From assembly GCA_020635175.1 (NCBI GenBank), contig JACKAH010000001.1:138501-202500 (forward strand): 64,000 nucleotides of DNA, written 5' to 3'. Source of the stretch: Deltaproteobacteria bacterium (lineage in GTDB: Bacteria > Bdellovibrionota_C > UBA2361 > J135). The number at the start of each line of letters is the position of its first letter. The stretch's first letter is position 1. The position numbers and the translations under genes are program-made. Positions 38,344 to 46,592 of this stretch are shown one piece after another. The notes below the pieces were generated by a model. The model saw nothing but the letters and a program-made list of their open reading frames with translations. It was not told where the DNA came from and made no database searches.

Positions 38344-38967
38344 ATGAACACCTGCCAAAAGACAACTTATTATAACAAACGCCCAACAATTGCTGAGCAA
38401 TATAAAACTATCGGTCGTGAGTTGTTGCAGTACGAAGAGCGTTGCAGAAGTGTTCGCTCGCTTTTAGATCTATCCGCCTTTGGGTTTACGATACCCTTTA
38501 ATAACGATATCGAATCATTTTTTAAGCGTTCACTCCGTGTTTTTAAGCGTGGAGTTGAGTTCATTCCTTTGAATATCCTTGAATCTTACCTTGAAGATCT
38601 TCTAGATCTCGATGTTAATGAAGAAAGGTTGTTTATCGCAGTAGAGAATAAAGTTACCCGATCATTTTTCTTCGCTCTGTTTGGCCTCTTGTTTGCCCTA
38701 AGTGTTGGACTGTACAGTGTCTCAATTGGAGCATCTTTTCCCTTAGCTTTCTTTATCACTGTATTTTTAGCCGTACCTTTTGGAGCACTTTGGCACCTTG
38801 TACCACGCGACAAACTCTCCCGTAGGATGCGCTTTGCAAAACTCCTCTCCGCAGAGATTAATCAAAGAAAAGGTGGGACCGGTCCCTTCGTCATGGATCC
38901 GCTACGTTCAAAAGTTAGAGGACTTTTTGATAAACCTTCCTTCGGTAGCGCGTACTTAATTCACTGA
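38344..38967 (+). CDS. Two-helix membrane protein of unknown function
   Basis: This gene encodes 207 residues. Residues ~1-100 are soluble and charged. Two membrane helices follow at about 108-128 and 131-153 (FFFALFGLLFAL and FPLAFFITVFLAV), then a basic C-terminal region. No family was recognised. Codon use is like the AT-rich host. It is followed by a run of palindromes. Confidence 0.6.
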   Translation: MNTCQKTTYYNKRPTIAEQYKTIGRELLQYEERCRSVRSLLDLSAFGFTIPFNNDIESFFKRSLRVFKRGVEFIPLNILESYLEDLLDLDVNEERLFIAVENKVTRSFFFALFGLLFALSVGLYSVSIGASFPLAFFITVFLAVPFGALWHLVPRDKLSRRMRFAKLLSAEINQRKGGTGPFVMDPLRSKVRGLFDKPSFGSAYLIH

Positions 38968-38971
38968 TCTT

Positions 38972-38989
38972 CTAGAATGATCATTCTAG
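38972..38989. other. Perfect 18-bp palindrome
   Basis: CTAGAATGATCATTCTAG lies 5 nt after the stop of the 207-residue gene. It could be a terminator stem or a dimer-binding operator. There is no T-run. Confidence 0.5.
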
Positions 38990-39101
38990 TTAGTTGATTA
39001 TATTTACCTTTATCTTGCCATGAACTCTTTTAAGGAGTAATTATTAGATTCTTGTCAGTGATCTTTAAGATGTCCCTTACATTCAGCAGAATTAACCGAT
39101 G

Positions 39102-39148
39102 GAGTCCATCTCTTTGAGTTTACTATGAGCTCAAAGAGGAAAGGACTC
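39102..39148 (+). other. Nested hairpin
   Basis: CTCTTTGAG (39110-39118) pairs with CTCAAAGAG (39130-39138). Outside it GAGTCC (39102-39107) pairs with GGACTC (39143-39148). A run of seven T begins ~11 nt later. It may be a terminator or a structured RNA element. Confidence 0.5.
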
Positions 39149-39166
39149 AATTAAAAGGTTTTTTTG

Positions 39167-39210
39167 GTGAGTGTGGTTTGAGGCTTTCTATGGTCTGAAA
39201 CCACACTCAT
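39167..39210. other. Long-stem hairpin
   Basis: GAGTGTGGTTT (39169-39179) and AAACCACACTC (39198-39208) form a perfect 11-bp stem extendable by one A-T and one G-U pair, with an 18-nt loop. Confidence 0.6.
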
Positions 39211-39299
39211 CTCTGGGAAAACGGAGCCCGACTCACTGGGCTTTGGAGGTGTGATGTGCTGCGCTCTGATTCCCCTAGCCCCAAAGAACCCATTCCCCA

Positions 39300-39491
39300 A
39301 TGACTCAAAAACAGGACGAGACGCCGGCCGTGACCGGTGCTCAGGACGCCCCCCCGGCTTCCGCTCAGACTGCCGCTGCCGGCGACAGCCCCATCGTGGT
39401 GACGCACAGGCCTGCTGCTGCCAGCGACCTCGACGTCGAGGACAAGTTCCGCGCACAGTCGGGTCGCGTCTGGTTCTCGGGTCCCTACTAG
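39300..39491 (+). CDS. GC-rich 63-residue peptide gene, unknown
   Basis: This frame encodes 63 residues. The N-terminal half is Ala/Pro/Gln/Asp rich and probably disordered. The C-terminus (DLDVEDKFRAQSGRVWFSGPY) is more ordered. Codons end almost always in G or C, unlike any flanking host gene; one 60-base line here counts 43 G+C. That codon signature, not homology, is why I call it coding. No ribosome site is seen before the ATG. Its stop overlaps the first base of a downstream hairpin. Function and origin unknown. Confidence 0.5.
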   Translation: MTQKQDETPAVTGAQDAPPASAQTAAAGDSPIVVTHRPAAASDLDVEDKFRAQSGRVWFSGPY

Positions 39492-39509
39492 GTCGCAAGC
39501 GCTGCGACC
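39491..39509 (+). other. GC-rich hairpin after the 63-residue frame
   Basis: GGTCGCA and TGCGACC pair perfectly around a 5-nt loop, beginning at the last base of the stop codon. Confidence 0.55.
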
Positions 39510-39555
39510 GTGCGGGACCACAGTATCGAGCTCGGAGGACTCGATTGAGACAACC

Positions 39556-39592
39556 CCAGAACGCCCGCCGGACCCCCGGCGTGGCGCTCTGG
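39556..39592 (+). terminator. Strong GC hairpin, possible terminator
   Basis: A stem of about 15 pairs with one mismatch and a bulge (CCAGAACGCC outside, CGCCGG/CCGGCG inside, loop ACCC) marks the 3' edge of the GC-rich island. No T-run follows, so termination is uncertain. Confidence 0.45.
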
Positions 39593-39682
39593 TGGTAGTC
39601 AATAAGTCTTGGGTAATGAAGATGCGTTTACTAAATGGTTTATTGAGTTCTTTCTACGATTTTCAATCTTTCCTCACCTCAT

Positions 39683-39712
39683 AAAAAAACGCCCCGGCTA
39701 TGCCAGGGCGCT
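39683..39712 (-). terminator. Intrinsic terminator, minus strand
   Basis: CGCCCCGGC and GCCAGGGCG form a stem with one mismatch; on the minus strand a run of seven T follows. It lies 44 nt after the stop of the 105-residue gene. Confidence 0.75.
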
Positions 39713-39755
39713 TCGGAGTAGTGGTTGAGGTTAATTAGCTATGCATGTGTGAAAT

Positions 39756-40073
39756 CTATCCTGCTCGCTTCATGTACCAGGGAGCAACTCTACTCTCTCC
39801 CCGTTTTGGTAGTGACTTTACTAGCGAAACAGTTTTCCAAAGGTCTAAATCTAATTGCAAACAGACCCAGGGAAATGAAAACGGTTCATACTGCGGGTTT
39901 GATAAATCTCCAAAGATCCATTCTTTGGCAGCAACGCTCTGTTCCTTGTCGTTGCCGGTGAAATCAAGCATCGCCCTTTCCAAAATTGCTAAGCAGAGAT
40001 TTCTCTCTGGAGAACCTGTTCTATTTGGCACATCAAATAGGTGGTAAGCATCTGTATCTATTCTTACTGCCAT
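39756..40073 (-). CDS. Small hypothetical protein (FSFxWVCxxLxLD type)
   Basis: This gene encodes 105 residues. It has NLCLAILERAMLDF, then AAKEWIFGD and FSFPWVCLQLDLD. I recall this arrangement from a widespread family of small unnamed proteins in bacteria and phages with a helical, possibly DNA-binding segment. The match is from pattern memory only. A clear terminator follows. Composition is host-like, not GC-rich. Confidence 0.6.
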   Translation of the reverse strand: MAVRIDTDAYHLFDVPNRTGSPERNLCLAILERAMLDFTGNDKEQSVAAKEWIFGDLSNPQYEPFSFPWVCLQLDLDLWKTVSLVKSLPKRGESRVAPWYMKRAG

Positions 40074-40233
40074 AAAACCCTGTTTTGTATTTTCACGTTT
40101 TCGTTAATTTAAGCACTCTTGGCTTACAAAGAATATGACGATGTATAAAAGGGAATATTCAAACCGATTGAAAAAATTAAAGCGTAAATGCTTCAATAGG
40201 TTAGGATGCTGTAGCGAAAAAACATCATAAAAA

Positions 40234-40725
40234 ATGAAAGCTAAATTTATCATACTTCAGGTTGTTTGCCTCTCTTCGGCTGCGTTGGCTGATTTTCAAT
40301 GCGATAGCGCAGTTAATTACGTCTGGAAAAATAAAGGAGGGAAGCATGAGAGTTTCTGGAAAACTGTTACTGCTACTGCCGCTGATGAGGCTGGAACAAA
40401 AGCTGCCTTAGATGATGCGGTTTCGTTTGAGAAAGGGTTAGCGATAGCTAAGTGTCGTAAGGATCATGAAAATCTATCTGGATGCATTGCTCAGAGGTAT
40501 CAATCGATAGGTAGCACGTACGAGTCTATGGGTTTTAAAGCAAGAAAAACTCTGGATGAGGCAATTATAAATGACTGTCAGAAAAAGCAGGGTTACTGTC
40601 TTGAGCCAAAAGCCTCAAATCCAATTTGTAAAGATCTTAGTCCTGCTCCTGCCGAGACTGAAGGTGAAGGGGGAGGAGATGACGAGAAAGATAGTAAAAA
40701 GGATAAAAAGAAAAAGAAGAAGTAA
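40234..40725 (+). CDS. Secreted cysteine-containing protein with Lys tail
   Basis: This gene encodes 163 residues. A signal peptide of ~19 residues ends AALA. The mature protein has six cysteines (possible disulfides) and a helical middle. The last ~30 residues are a Glu/Gly/Asp stretch and then almost pure lysine. No family recognised. The acidic then basic tail may bind nucleic acid or an acidic polymer outside the cell; this is only a guess. It converges on the DUF6178 gene with no gap. Confidence 0.6.
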   Translation: MKAKFIILQVVCLSSAALADFQCDSAVNYVWKNKGGKHESFWKTVTATAADEAGTKAALDDAVSFEKGLAIAKCRKDHENLSGCIAQRYQSIGSTYESMGFKARKTLDEAIINDCQKKQGYCLEPKASNPICKDLSPAPAETEGEGGGDDEKDSKKDKKKKKK

Positions 40726-42003
40726 CTAATTAGCAAATCTTTTCTTAAGGTAGTCCTTCACTAATTCAATTTCAGCTACTCTTTCGAACGGTTTTTGGCC
40801 TTCAAGCAGCTTCCCCTCTGTTTCAGAGAAACTACCATCATCGTTTAAAAAGAGGGGATAAACTGGGATTGTTTCTCTGGCGCAAGCTAGAATCGAAAAA
40901 GTTGGGGTGTCATCGACCGCTTGCTCAACGCTCTGTTTCGATACGCCATTCGCAATAGAGGAGAGCTCGTTTAGTGCTTGTACTCCGACTCTAAAAATTC
41001 TCTGCAAGCCTAAAGCTTGATATGTTTCAAGTAGACGCTTCTCACTAGCAGAACCGACTTTTTCAAGTCCAATATTTAAGATGCCTCGAATTTGCTGCAA
41101 CGCATCTTGAAGTCTGCTGTAGTCCTCAATCTGAAAGTTCCATTTCACTACAGCTGCGTTAACTATCAATGTAAATTCACTTTGAAAGATCTCAAATTCC
41201 GAGTCGCTTAGCTCCTGCTCCGCTTCAGTTAGAAATGCTTCAAGCGGCTGTAGACTTTGGGCTCTATAAATTAATGGTTCTATAATTGGAAGAGGTTCAA
41301 TTGCTCTATTTGCTTCAGGTTGATTCAGTAAATGAAGCACTTCTACTAAAGGAAGTGGGCTTGTGATCTGATGAACCTGCTCGTCATCAGGAATTCCTTC
41401 TGATTGAAGTCTTTTTTGTTTGTCTTGATACGCACCTTCTTCTAGTTCTGACGGAGTTGATACGTTTGGAATTGAGATCAATTGGTAAAATAGCTCAGGA
41501 TTTCCTTCAAAGATAAAGGCAAGCAGTTTGCCAAGCAATCTATGCTTATCGGGATCCTCAAGTGTAATACCCACCCAGGTGTATCCTTTGTCGGGCGTAT
41601 ACCACTGTGGAGCAGGGGGTTCCTCGGTTGGTTCATCAAAGATAGCGGTCTCTAGGTGCTGACCTAAAAAGAACGCTAAGATCTTTAGATCTATGCTTGA
41701 GATGAATTTTCGTAATGGCGCTAGATCGTTTTCTTCGTCAGTTGACTGAAGCCACTCCCAGAATTTCGCCTGATTGATCCTGTCTTTGTGCCACAGATCA
41801 AAGTCCAGACATAGTTGATACTGCTCTCTAGATAGTAGCGAGATAAGATCTCCGGCAGATTCTGCACCTAGTGTTCTAACAAGTAGGTAGGCGCTTTGAG
41901 CAGGGAGTCCTTGTGTGAAAGCTTCAGGATTATCTGAATTGAAAATATCCTTAATTAAAGCCCTGCTACTACGACTCTTCGTCTTTTTTAATGCTAACGT
42001 CAC
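40726..42003 (-). CDS. DUF6178-family protein
   Basis: This gene encodes 425 residues from a GTG. The opening (LPAQSAYLLVRTLGAESAGDLISLLS, shortened here, then FDLDLWHKDRI) resembles DUF6178, an uncharacterised family known to me mainly from deltaproteobacterial lineages. It is mostly helical and has no membrane segments. It starts 9 nt after infC on the same strand, so the two share a transcript; a role near translation is possible but unproven. Confidence 0.65.
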   Translation of the reverse strand: MTLALKKTKSRSSRALIKDIFNSDNPEAFTQGLPAQSAYLLVRTLGAESAGDLISLLSREQYQLCLDFDLWHKDRINQAKFWEWLQSTDEENDLAPLRKFISSIDLKILAFFLGQHLETAIFDEPTEEPPAPQWYTPDKGYTWVGITLEDPDKHRLLGKLLAFIFEGNPELFYQLISIPNVSTPSELEEGAYQDKQKRLQSEGIPDDEQVHQITSPLPLVEVLHLLNQPEANRAIEPLPIIEPLIYRAQSLQPLEAFLTEAEQELSDSEFEIFQSEFTLIVNAAVVKWNFQIEDYSRLQDALQQIRGILNIGLEKVGSASEKRLLETYQALGLQRIFRVGVQALNELSSIANGVSKQSVEQAVDDTPTFSILACARETIPVYPLFLNDDGSFSETEGKLLEGQKPFERVAEIELVKDYLKKRFAN

Positions 42004-42012
42004 TTTTATTTT

Positions 42013-42576
42013 CTAAGCAGATTTTGGAGCAAAAACGATATACATCTGATTGCCCTGACATGGAGATCTCTCTTCAAGATCTGCGACATCGGATAATTTA
42101 TTAACTAATTGATCAAACTTAGCATTCCCAAGCTCTAGATACATGATTTCACGTCCTCGAAATCTCATACTAAACTTGACCTTATCGCCATCTTCTAAAA
42201 ATTCACGCGCATGTTTTAGCTTCGTTTCTAAATCACCAACATCGGTTCTGTATCGAATTCGAATCTCTTTAGTTGTAATTTCACTGCGCTTTTTCTTAGC
42301 CTCGGCTTTTTTCTTTTGCTCGCGGTATTTAAACTTACCGTAGTCCATTATTTTACAGACAGGTGGACTATCTTTTCCTGAGACCTCTACGAGATCTAAT
42401 CCTTTTCCTTCAGCAAGGCTAATTGCTTCTCTTGTAAGCATTACTCCTAGCTGTTCGCCATCGTCGCTGATTACTCTTACTTCACGCGAGTTAATATTGT
42501 CATTTATATTGTGACGATCTGGTGTTTCGGGTCTTCTAATTCGTCCTCTTCCACCACGTGGTTTGTACGTAGCCAA
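42013..42576 (-). CDS. infC: Translation initiation factor IF-3
   Basis: This gene encodes 187 residues. It has NDNINSREVRVISDDGEQLG at the start, the DYGKFKYREQKK linker helix and KFSMRFRGRE in the C-terminal domain. The start codon is TTG, with AAGGAG six bases before it. IF-3 acts against non-AUG starts, and such starts in infC support autoregulation (AUU in E. coli). The usual neighbours rpmI and rplT are absent; DUF6178 follows instead. Confidence 0.93.
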   Translation of the reverse strand: MATYKPRGGRGRIRRPETPDRHNINDNINSREVRVISDDGEQLGVMLTREAISLAEGKGLDLVEVSGKDSPPVCKIMDYGKFKYREQKKKAEAKKKRSEITTKEIRIRYRTDVGDLETKLKHAREFLEDGDKVKFSMRFRGREIMYLELGNAKFDQLVNKLSDVADLEERSPCQGNQMYIVFAPKSA

Positions 42577-42888
42577 AAATTTCTCCTTGTTTAATTAAAT
42601 CATTTCATTTGTTGAGAGATTATGATGAAGCTATCGAGTGCATAGTCTTAGAATTCAGCACCGGTATGAGGAATATTTCGCAGCAATTGGGGTTTCTTCA
42701 TATTCACATTCTGCCGATAAAGAGGCCGTAAATCAATATTTTAACTCAAATTTTTAATAATATGCCTACAACTACTATAGTCTTGAACGCAGCCTATGTG
42801 CTATACGGTGCGACAGGCTTGAAATAGGCCCTCATTTGAGAACTTATAGGTTTCTCGGTCCAATTTACCAGTTAGGAGAAAATCATCA
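42577..42888. other. Intergenic region between infC and ureohydrolase gene
   Basis: About 310 nt separate two divergent genes. The infC ribosome site (AAGGAG on the minus strand) and an AGGAG before the ureohydrolase ATG are visible. No strong hairpin or promoter consensus stands out. Confidence 0.5.
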
Positions 42889-43713
42889 ATGTCTTTAGTT
42901 AAATTGCTTGGCGTCCCATATAACGTAGGTTGCAGAACAGAGACATCAAGCGCACTTGATCAACAAAATGGCCCAATTGCAATCAGGGCAGCTCTTCAAT
43001 CTCTAATGGCTAATTTTAATATCAACCGTGCCTTTGACGATCTGGGCGATATTAAAGCTAAGAATACCGTTGATGATGTACTAAAGGAATTAGAGACTCA
43101 GATTTACGATGTAATGAAAGGCGGGAATATCCCATTTGTTTTAGGTGGGGCCCACACATTAACGCTTGGTAGCTTGCGAGCTTTATCAAGAATCAATAAA
43201 GATTTTTCTCTAATCTACATTGATGCTCACCCAGACATTATGCCGCACTCAACTATTAACTACGGTTCTGTTATCTTTTACGGTTTCAAAGAGGAAGTTG
43301 TAAGGCCAGATAGAACTGCTTACATCGGTCTAAGGCAGGTGGAAAAACCAGAATACAAACTTTTAGAAGAGCATAATATCTTTCATGTTCATGCACATGA
43401 GATTGAAAATGTAGGTGTCTCTAATTTAGTTAAGGAAATTAAAGATCGATTTCCTGCTCCATACTATATAAGTTTTGATCTTGATTCACTCGATCCAACT
43501 TTTGCTCCAGGAGTTACTAGCCCATATCCAATTGGTCTAACTCCTCGCGAAGTAATGTACTTGCTAATTGAGTTATGTCGGCAAGAGGTACTAGGGATCG
43601 AGATAGTTGAGCTCTCCCCGATAAACGACCGTAATGATGACACGGCTCGAATAGCCGCTGAGTTCGTAATGAGGCTCTCAGCTGTTCTAAGCTCTCGTCA
43701 AAAAACACATTAA
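42889..43713 (+). CDS. Ureohydrolase (arginase/agmatinase superfamily)
   Basis: This gene encodes 274 residues. All manganese ligands are present: H89 in GGAHT, D112/H114/D116 in IDAHPD, and D197/D199 in SFDLDSLDP. Two departures are seen: the usual GGDHS is GGAHT, and the loop after the last ligands reads GVTSPYPIGLT instead of the common GTGTPEPGG. The substrate could be arginine, agmatine, formiminoglutamate or another guanidino compound. It is alone, without arginine or histidine genes nearby. Confidence 0.82.
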   Translation: MSLVKLLGVPYNVGCRTETSSALDQQNGPIAIRAALQSLMANFNINRAFDDLGDIKAKNTVDDVLKELETQIYDVMKGGNIPFVLGGAHTLTLGSLRALSRINKDFSLIYIDAHPDIMPHSTINYGSVIFYGFKEEVVRPDRTAYIGLRQVEKPEYKLLEEHNIFHVHAHEIENVGVSNLVKEIKDRFPAPYYISFDLDSLDPTFAPGVTSPYPIGLTPREVMYLLIELCRQEVLGIEIVELSPINDRNDDTARIAAEFVMRLSAVLSSRQKTH

Positions 43714-44132
43714 TTTAAGCCAGTTAGGGGCTTTTCTTGTAGGTCACCCAGTTCATTTCCTAGGCCATAACCATCATATAGCGGTGTGCCCTCGACAGGG
43801 GAGGTGCGCCCATGGTCTTTATGCAAGAATTTTAATTTCGTAGAAGAGAATTTTTTCGGATTCTTACCGATGGTTTACGATTTTCTCTTGGTTTTTCGAC
43901 TAGAAACAAGCTCAGTCTTCCTAAACAAATTCACTCACGATTATTTGCTCGTGCATCCATGCACTCGCGCATTAACACTCTCACCTCTCCGGCATCCTGC
44001 CTCTCGAGGTTCGAGAGTTTCGTGAGTAAATTATTTAGTTCGCTGAGCTTTATAGATTCGAAACCAATACTTTTTTAAACATTTCACTTCGAATGCCTCT
44101 TTGGCAATGACATGTAAGTTGCCACTTGCACA

Positions 44133-44318
44133 TAATGTAGCTGTCTTTGAGACTTTTGTTTAAGTCAAATGAAATGCACCGCTGTATCTTGAAGCAACTC
44201 TTACGAACGAACTATGTAGTGCCACACCTTTGAAATGTAGTTGCATTTGAGATTTTTGTTTAAGTCAAATGAAATTGAAATGCAGCGCTGTATCTTGAAG
44301 CAACTCTTACGAACGAAC
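44133..44318. repeat. Imperfect direct repeat, two copies
   Basis: Two ~80-86 nt copies (44133-44212 and 44233-44318) share TAATGTAG/AAATGTAG-like starts, TTTAAGTCAAATGAAAT, and the exact ending GAAGCAACTCTTACGAAC. A short insert in the second copy adds a few bases. Confidence 0.8.
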
Positions 44319-44330
44319 GTCTCGCAGGAG

Positions 44331-44365
44331 ATTAATTTCAAAGTGCGCAGCAATCTGAAATTAAT
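44331..44365. other. Inverted repeat ATTAATTTCA
   Basis: ATTAATTTCA and TGAAATTAAT flank 15 nt. It follows the direct repeat and precedes the GC-rich island. Confidence 0.6.
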
Positions 44366-44549
44366 CCCGAGAGTAGTGAGAGAGATGAGTTGCGTAAAGA
44401 TATAAGCGCAACTAAATACCTAAATGAAAAATCGTAAAGCGTCGGAAGAATCTGAGACGACACTGGGTTAAACCAGAAGGTTGTTGAGGATCCTATCCAC
44501 ACCCCATGGACCGGAGAATTCCTACCATGAAGAGATTGAGAAACTTCGT

Positions 44550-44569
44550 GGCGGGACTCCAGTCCCGCC
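44550..44569 (+). promoter_or_regulatory. Perfect leader hairpin of the 619-residue gene
   Basis: GGCGGGACT and AGTCCCGCC pair perfectly around CC, 27 nt before the ribosome site. In the mRNA it would be a stable 5' structure that could affect stability or translation. Confidence 0.6.
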
Positions 44570-44610
44570 GAACCCACCCGATTCCCCCCAGAACCAAGGA
44601 GGTGCCCCAC

Positions 44611-46470
44611 ATGAGGGCAAAACGACTCATGCAGGGGGGCTTCGACCTCCTGCTCGGCTACTGCGAGCTGTTCCAAGTCATGCTGCTCGTGCTACGCAGC
44701 TTCACGCCGCTGATCCACAGGGTCAAGCGTGCGTTCACGCTGCCGTTCGCGTTCTTCGCCATGAGCGAGGTCGCGTTTGCGCAACAGAGCATCGGTCAGG
44801 CGCCGGGTAACGACGCCACTTACTGGACCATCTCTGGGCACGTGCTCGCCACGATCATCTTCCTGACTTGGGTCGCCGTCGGCATCTGCATGGCGCTGCT
44901 CAAGCTCTGGACGCGTGATCAAGGCGATCTGCGTAAGGGTAAGGTCGGTAACCTGCTGAACTGGATCGGTCTGACCGACTCGTCGATCGAAGCGGTTGCA
45001 ACGAAGCAGATGCAGACCTACAAGATGGCCAACGAGGAGAGGCGCCGGCAATTCGAGCAGGCGCTGATCGACTATGGCTATCCGGTCGAAGGGTTCGCGC
45101 GCTACAAGCGCATCGTCAAGAGCCTCAAGATCGAGCAGGTCGACGCGATCAGTCGCTACCTCGAGCATCTGCTTGCAGGTGAGCTCGAGCTGGCTGAGCA
45201 GGTCAGGAGTGAGCACCGTAAGGCCATCGCGCTCTACGAGGAGCACTGCTGTCCGGAAGAGGATTTCGCCCCGAACGAGCGAATCGAGATCGAGATCCAG
45301 TTGATCCCGCTGCACAAGCTGATCCAGCGGCTGGAGGTCATGCCGAAGGGCAAGAACTTCAACCTGGCGGAGCTGCCTTGGCAGAAGGAAGCGACTGCGA
45401 TCAAGAACTACTGGTACGTTTACTCCAACGCTCGCTCCCGTGCGGAGCTGGCGTTGCAGGGTAAGCTTGCCTATCCTGATTCGCGTCCGTTCGATGACGC
45501 AACTGACCCGGGGCAGAACTCTTACCCCGGCAAGGTCGTCTGTCAGAATGGCGAGATCATCGAGCTCGGTCGTGAGGAGTACGAGCGCGTCGCGGCGATG
45601 ATTCAAAGCCACGGCGTGATGCCTTTCGACGAGTTCGTCCGGCATCAGAGCTTCACCGACAAGTACCAGCAGGTCGCTGACGGACATGTGCATCTCCACG
45701 AGTCGCTGCTGAGTGGCGCCTACGAGGCGATCATCTTCGCGGTGTTCGAGGTGCGTCTGTACGGTGCGAGTGACCCGAGCAGGCAAGGTCAGCAGTTCAC
45801 GAGCCGTGAGGATCGTGAACGCTACCAGGTCGAGATGGCACGGAGCATGTTCCGTCCGTTCCTCTTCGAGACCGAGTCGGGTAACTTCGCCACGGACATT
45901 CCGGTGCACCGTCTGATCGCTGCGCTGGCGCACCTGGCGGCGCTCAACACTCTCGTCGGCGAGATGCAGCTCACCAGAAAGGAGATGGGGCTTCCCCCGC
46001 TCCATGTCTGGGAGATGTGGTTCGACTTGCAGCGCTTCGCGCAGCTGACCCTTAAGTACGCCATCAGGCTCGAGGCCTACTCGGTTCACGAGCTCGAGCA
46101 CCTGTGGCAGAACATGAGTCAGTTCGCTTGGTGGGTGCAGCCGCTGGACGTGCTGTCGTGGTACCACGGTCCACTGAACTGGCGAAACCTCGCTTCGCCG
46201 CAGTACATGGATCTGGGACTCGACCCGCCGGAGGTCGACCGCGTCATTCCCGAGCCCTCTCGGGATCAACGTCCGTTGCGCACGTTCCGTGTGCCGCCTG
46301 ACTGGCAGGCTGTGGCCACTCCCGAGTTCTGGAACGACAATGGTGGAGAAGACGGTGTCAACTCTACCTTCCAGAGTCGAAGTGGTCCCGATGCCCAGCC
46401 GCCTAGGCCGAACAAGCTGATCTCTCCTCGTGAGAGACTGCTGATGATGGCGCGCGGACGCAACGGCTAA
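44611..46470 (+). CDS. GC-rich membrane-anchored protein, unknown (619 residues)
   Basis: AAGGAGGTG at 44596-44604 sets the ATG at 44611; earlier in-frame ATGs lack such a site. The protein has a hydrophobic N-terminus, a signal-like stretch ending SEVAFAQ near residue 58, and a membrane helix at about 74-98 (LATIIFLTWVAVGICM). A ~500-residue soluble region follows, rich in Glu, Arg and Trp. No family was recognised. Codons end mostly in G or C; a sampled 60-base line counts 35 G+C against 23 in the nearby ureohydrolase gene. This points to recent transfer or a chimeric assembly. Confidence 0.75.
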   Translation: MRAKRLMQGGFDLLLGYCELFQVMLLVLRSFTPLIHRVKRAFTLPFAFFAMSEVAFAQQSIGQAPGNDATYWTISGHVLATIIFLTWVAVGICMALLKLWTRDQGDLRKGKVGNLLNWIGLTDSSIEAVATKQMQTYKMANEERRRQFEQALIDYGYPVEGFARYKRIVKSLKIEQVDAISRYLEHLLAGELELAEQVRSEHRKAIALYEEHCCPEEDFAPNERIEIEIQLIPLHKLIQRLEVMPKGKNFNLAELPWQKEATAIKNYWYVYSNARSRAELALQGKLAYPDSRPFDDATDPGQNSYPGKVVCQNGEIIELGREEYERVAAMIQSHGVMPFDEFVRHQSFTDKYQQVADGHVHLHESLLSGAYEAIIFAVFEVRLYGASDPSRQGQQFTSREDRERYQVEMARSMFRPFLFETESGNFATDIPVHRLIAALAHLAALNTLVGEMQLTRKEMGLPPLHVWEMWFDLQRFAQLTLKYAIRLEAYSVHELEHLWQNMSQFAWWVQPLDVLSWYHGPLNWRNLASPQYMDLGLDPPEVDRVIPEPSRDQRPLRTFRVPPDWQAVATPEFWNDNGGEDGVNSTFQSRSGPDAQPPRPNKLISPRERLLMMARGRNG

Positions 46471-46516
46471 GCGGATCCTCGTAAAGCCGTTCCCTCGTGG
46501 GGAGCGTGCTGGTTGT

Positions 46517-46530
46517 GGAACTACGGTTCC
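46517..46530 (+). other. UACG tetraloop hairpin
   Basis: GGAAC, TACG, GTTCC: a five-pair stem closed by a very stable C(UACG)G loop, 47 nt after the stop of the 619-residue gene. Confidence 0.55.
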
Positions 46531-46543
46531 GTCGTCTCGGAAG

Positions 46544-46592
46544 GCCCAGTGGGTGATGTGTGCATTCGTGCGCACCTATCCCCACTGGGCTC
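46544..46592 (+). terminator. Terminator-like hairpin of the GC-rich island
   Basis: GCCCAGTGGG (46544-46553) and CCCACTGGGC (46581-46590) pair perfectly; inside them GTGTGC faces GCGCAC. A short pyrimidine run (TCTTCC) follows. Confidence 0.6.

Larger units (their letters stand above)
38968..39299. other. Hairpin-rich intergenic region before first GC-rich island
   Basis: These ~330 nt carry a perfect palindrome (38972-38989) and three further hairpins (39102-39148, 39167-39210, 39225-39242). No protein gene is supported. Composition changes from AT-rich to GC-rich near 39215. Confidence 0.65.
43714..44610. other. Long intergenic region before second GC-rich island
   Basis: Nearly 900 nt lack a convincing host gene. 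They hold an imperfect direct repeat (44133-44318), a 10-bp inverted repeat (44331-44365), and from ~44500 a change to GC-rich sequence with a perfect leader hairpin (44550-44569). Confidence 0.6.

Noticed and set aside
39207..39602. Minus-strand and alternative plus-strand frames in the small GC-rich island
   Set aside because: Their translations are Arg/Cys/Gly-biased and lack a consistent third-base pattern, unlike the 63-codon frame.
43786..44025. Plus-strand frame of 79 codons in the long intergenic region
   Set aside because: No ribosome site, composition unlike protein and overlap with irregular sequence.
44692..46575. 627-codon minus-strand open frame opposite the GC-rich gene
   Set aside because: It is a shadow caused by GC-rich codons; the plus-strand frame has the ribosome site, signal-like segment and membrane helix.
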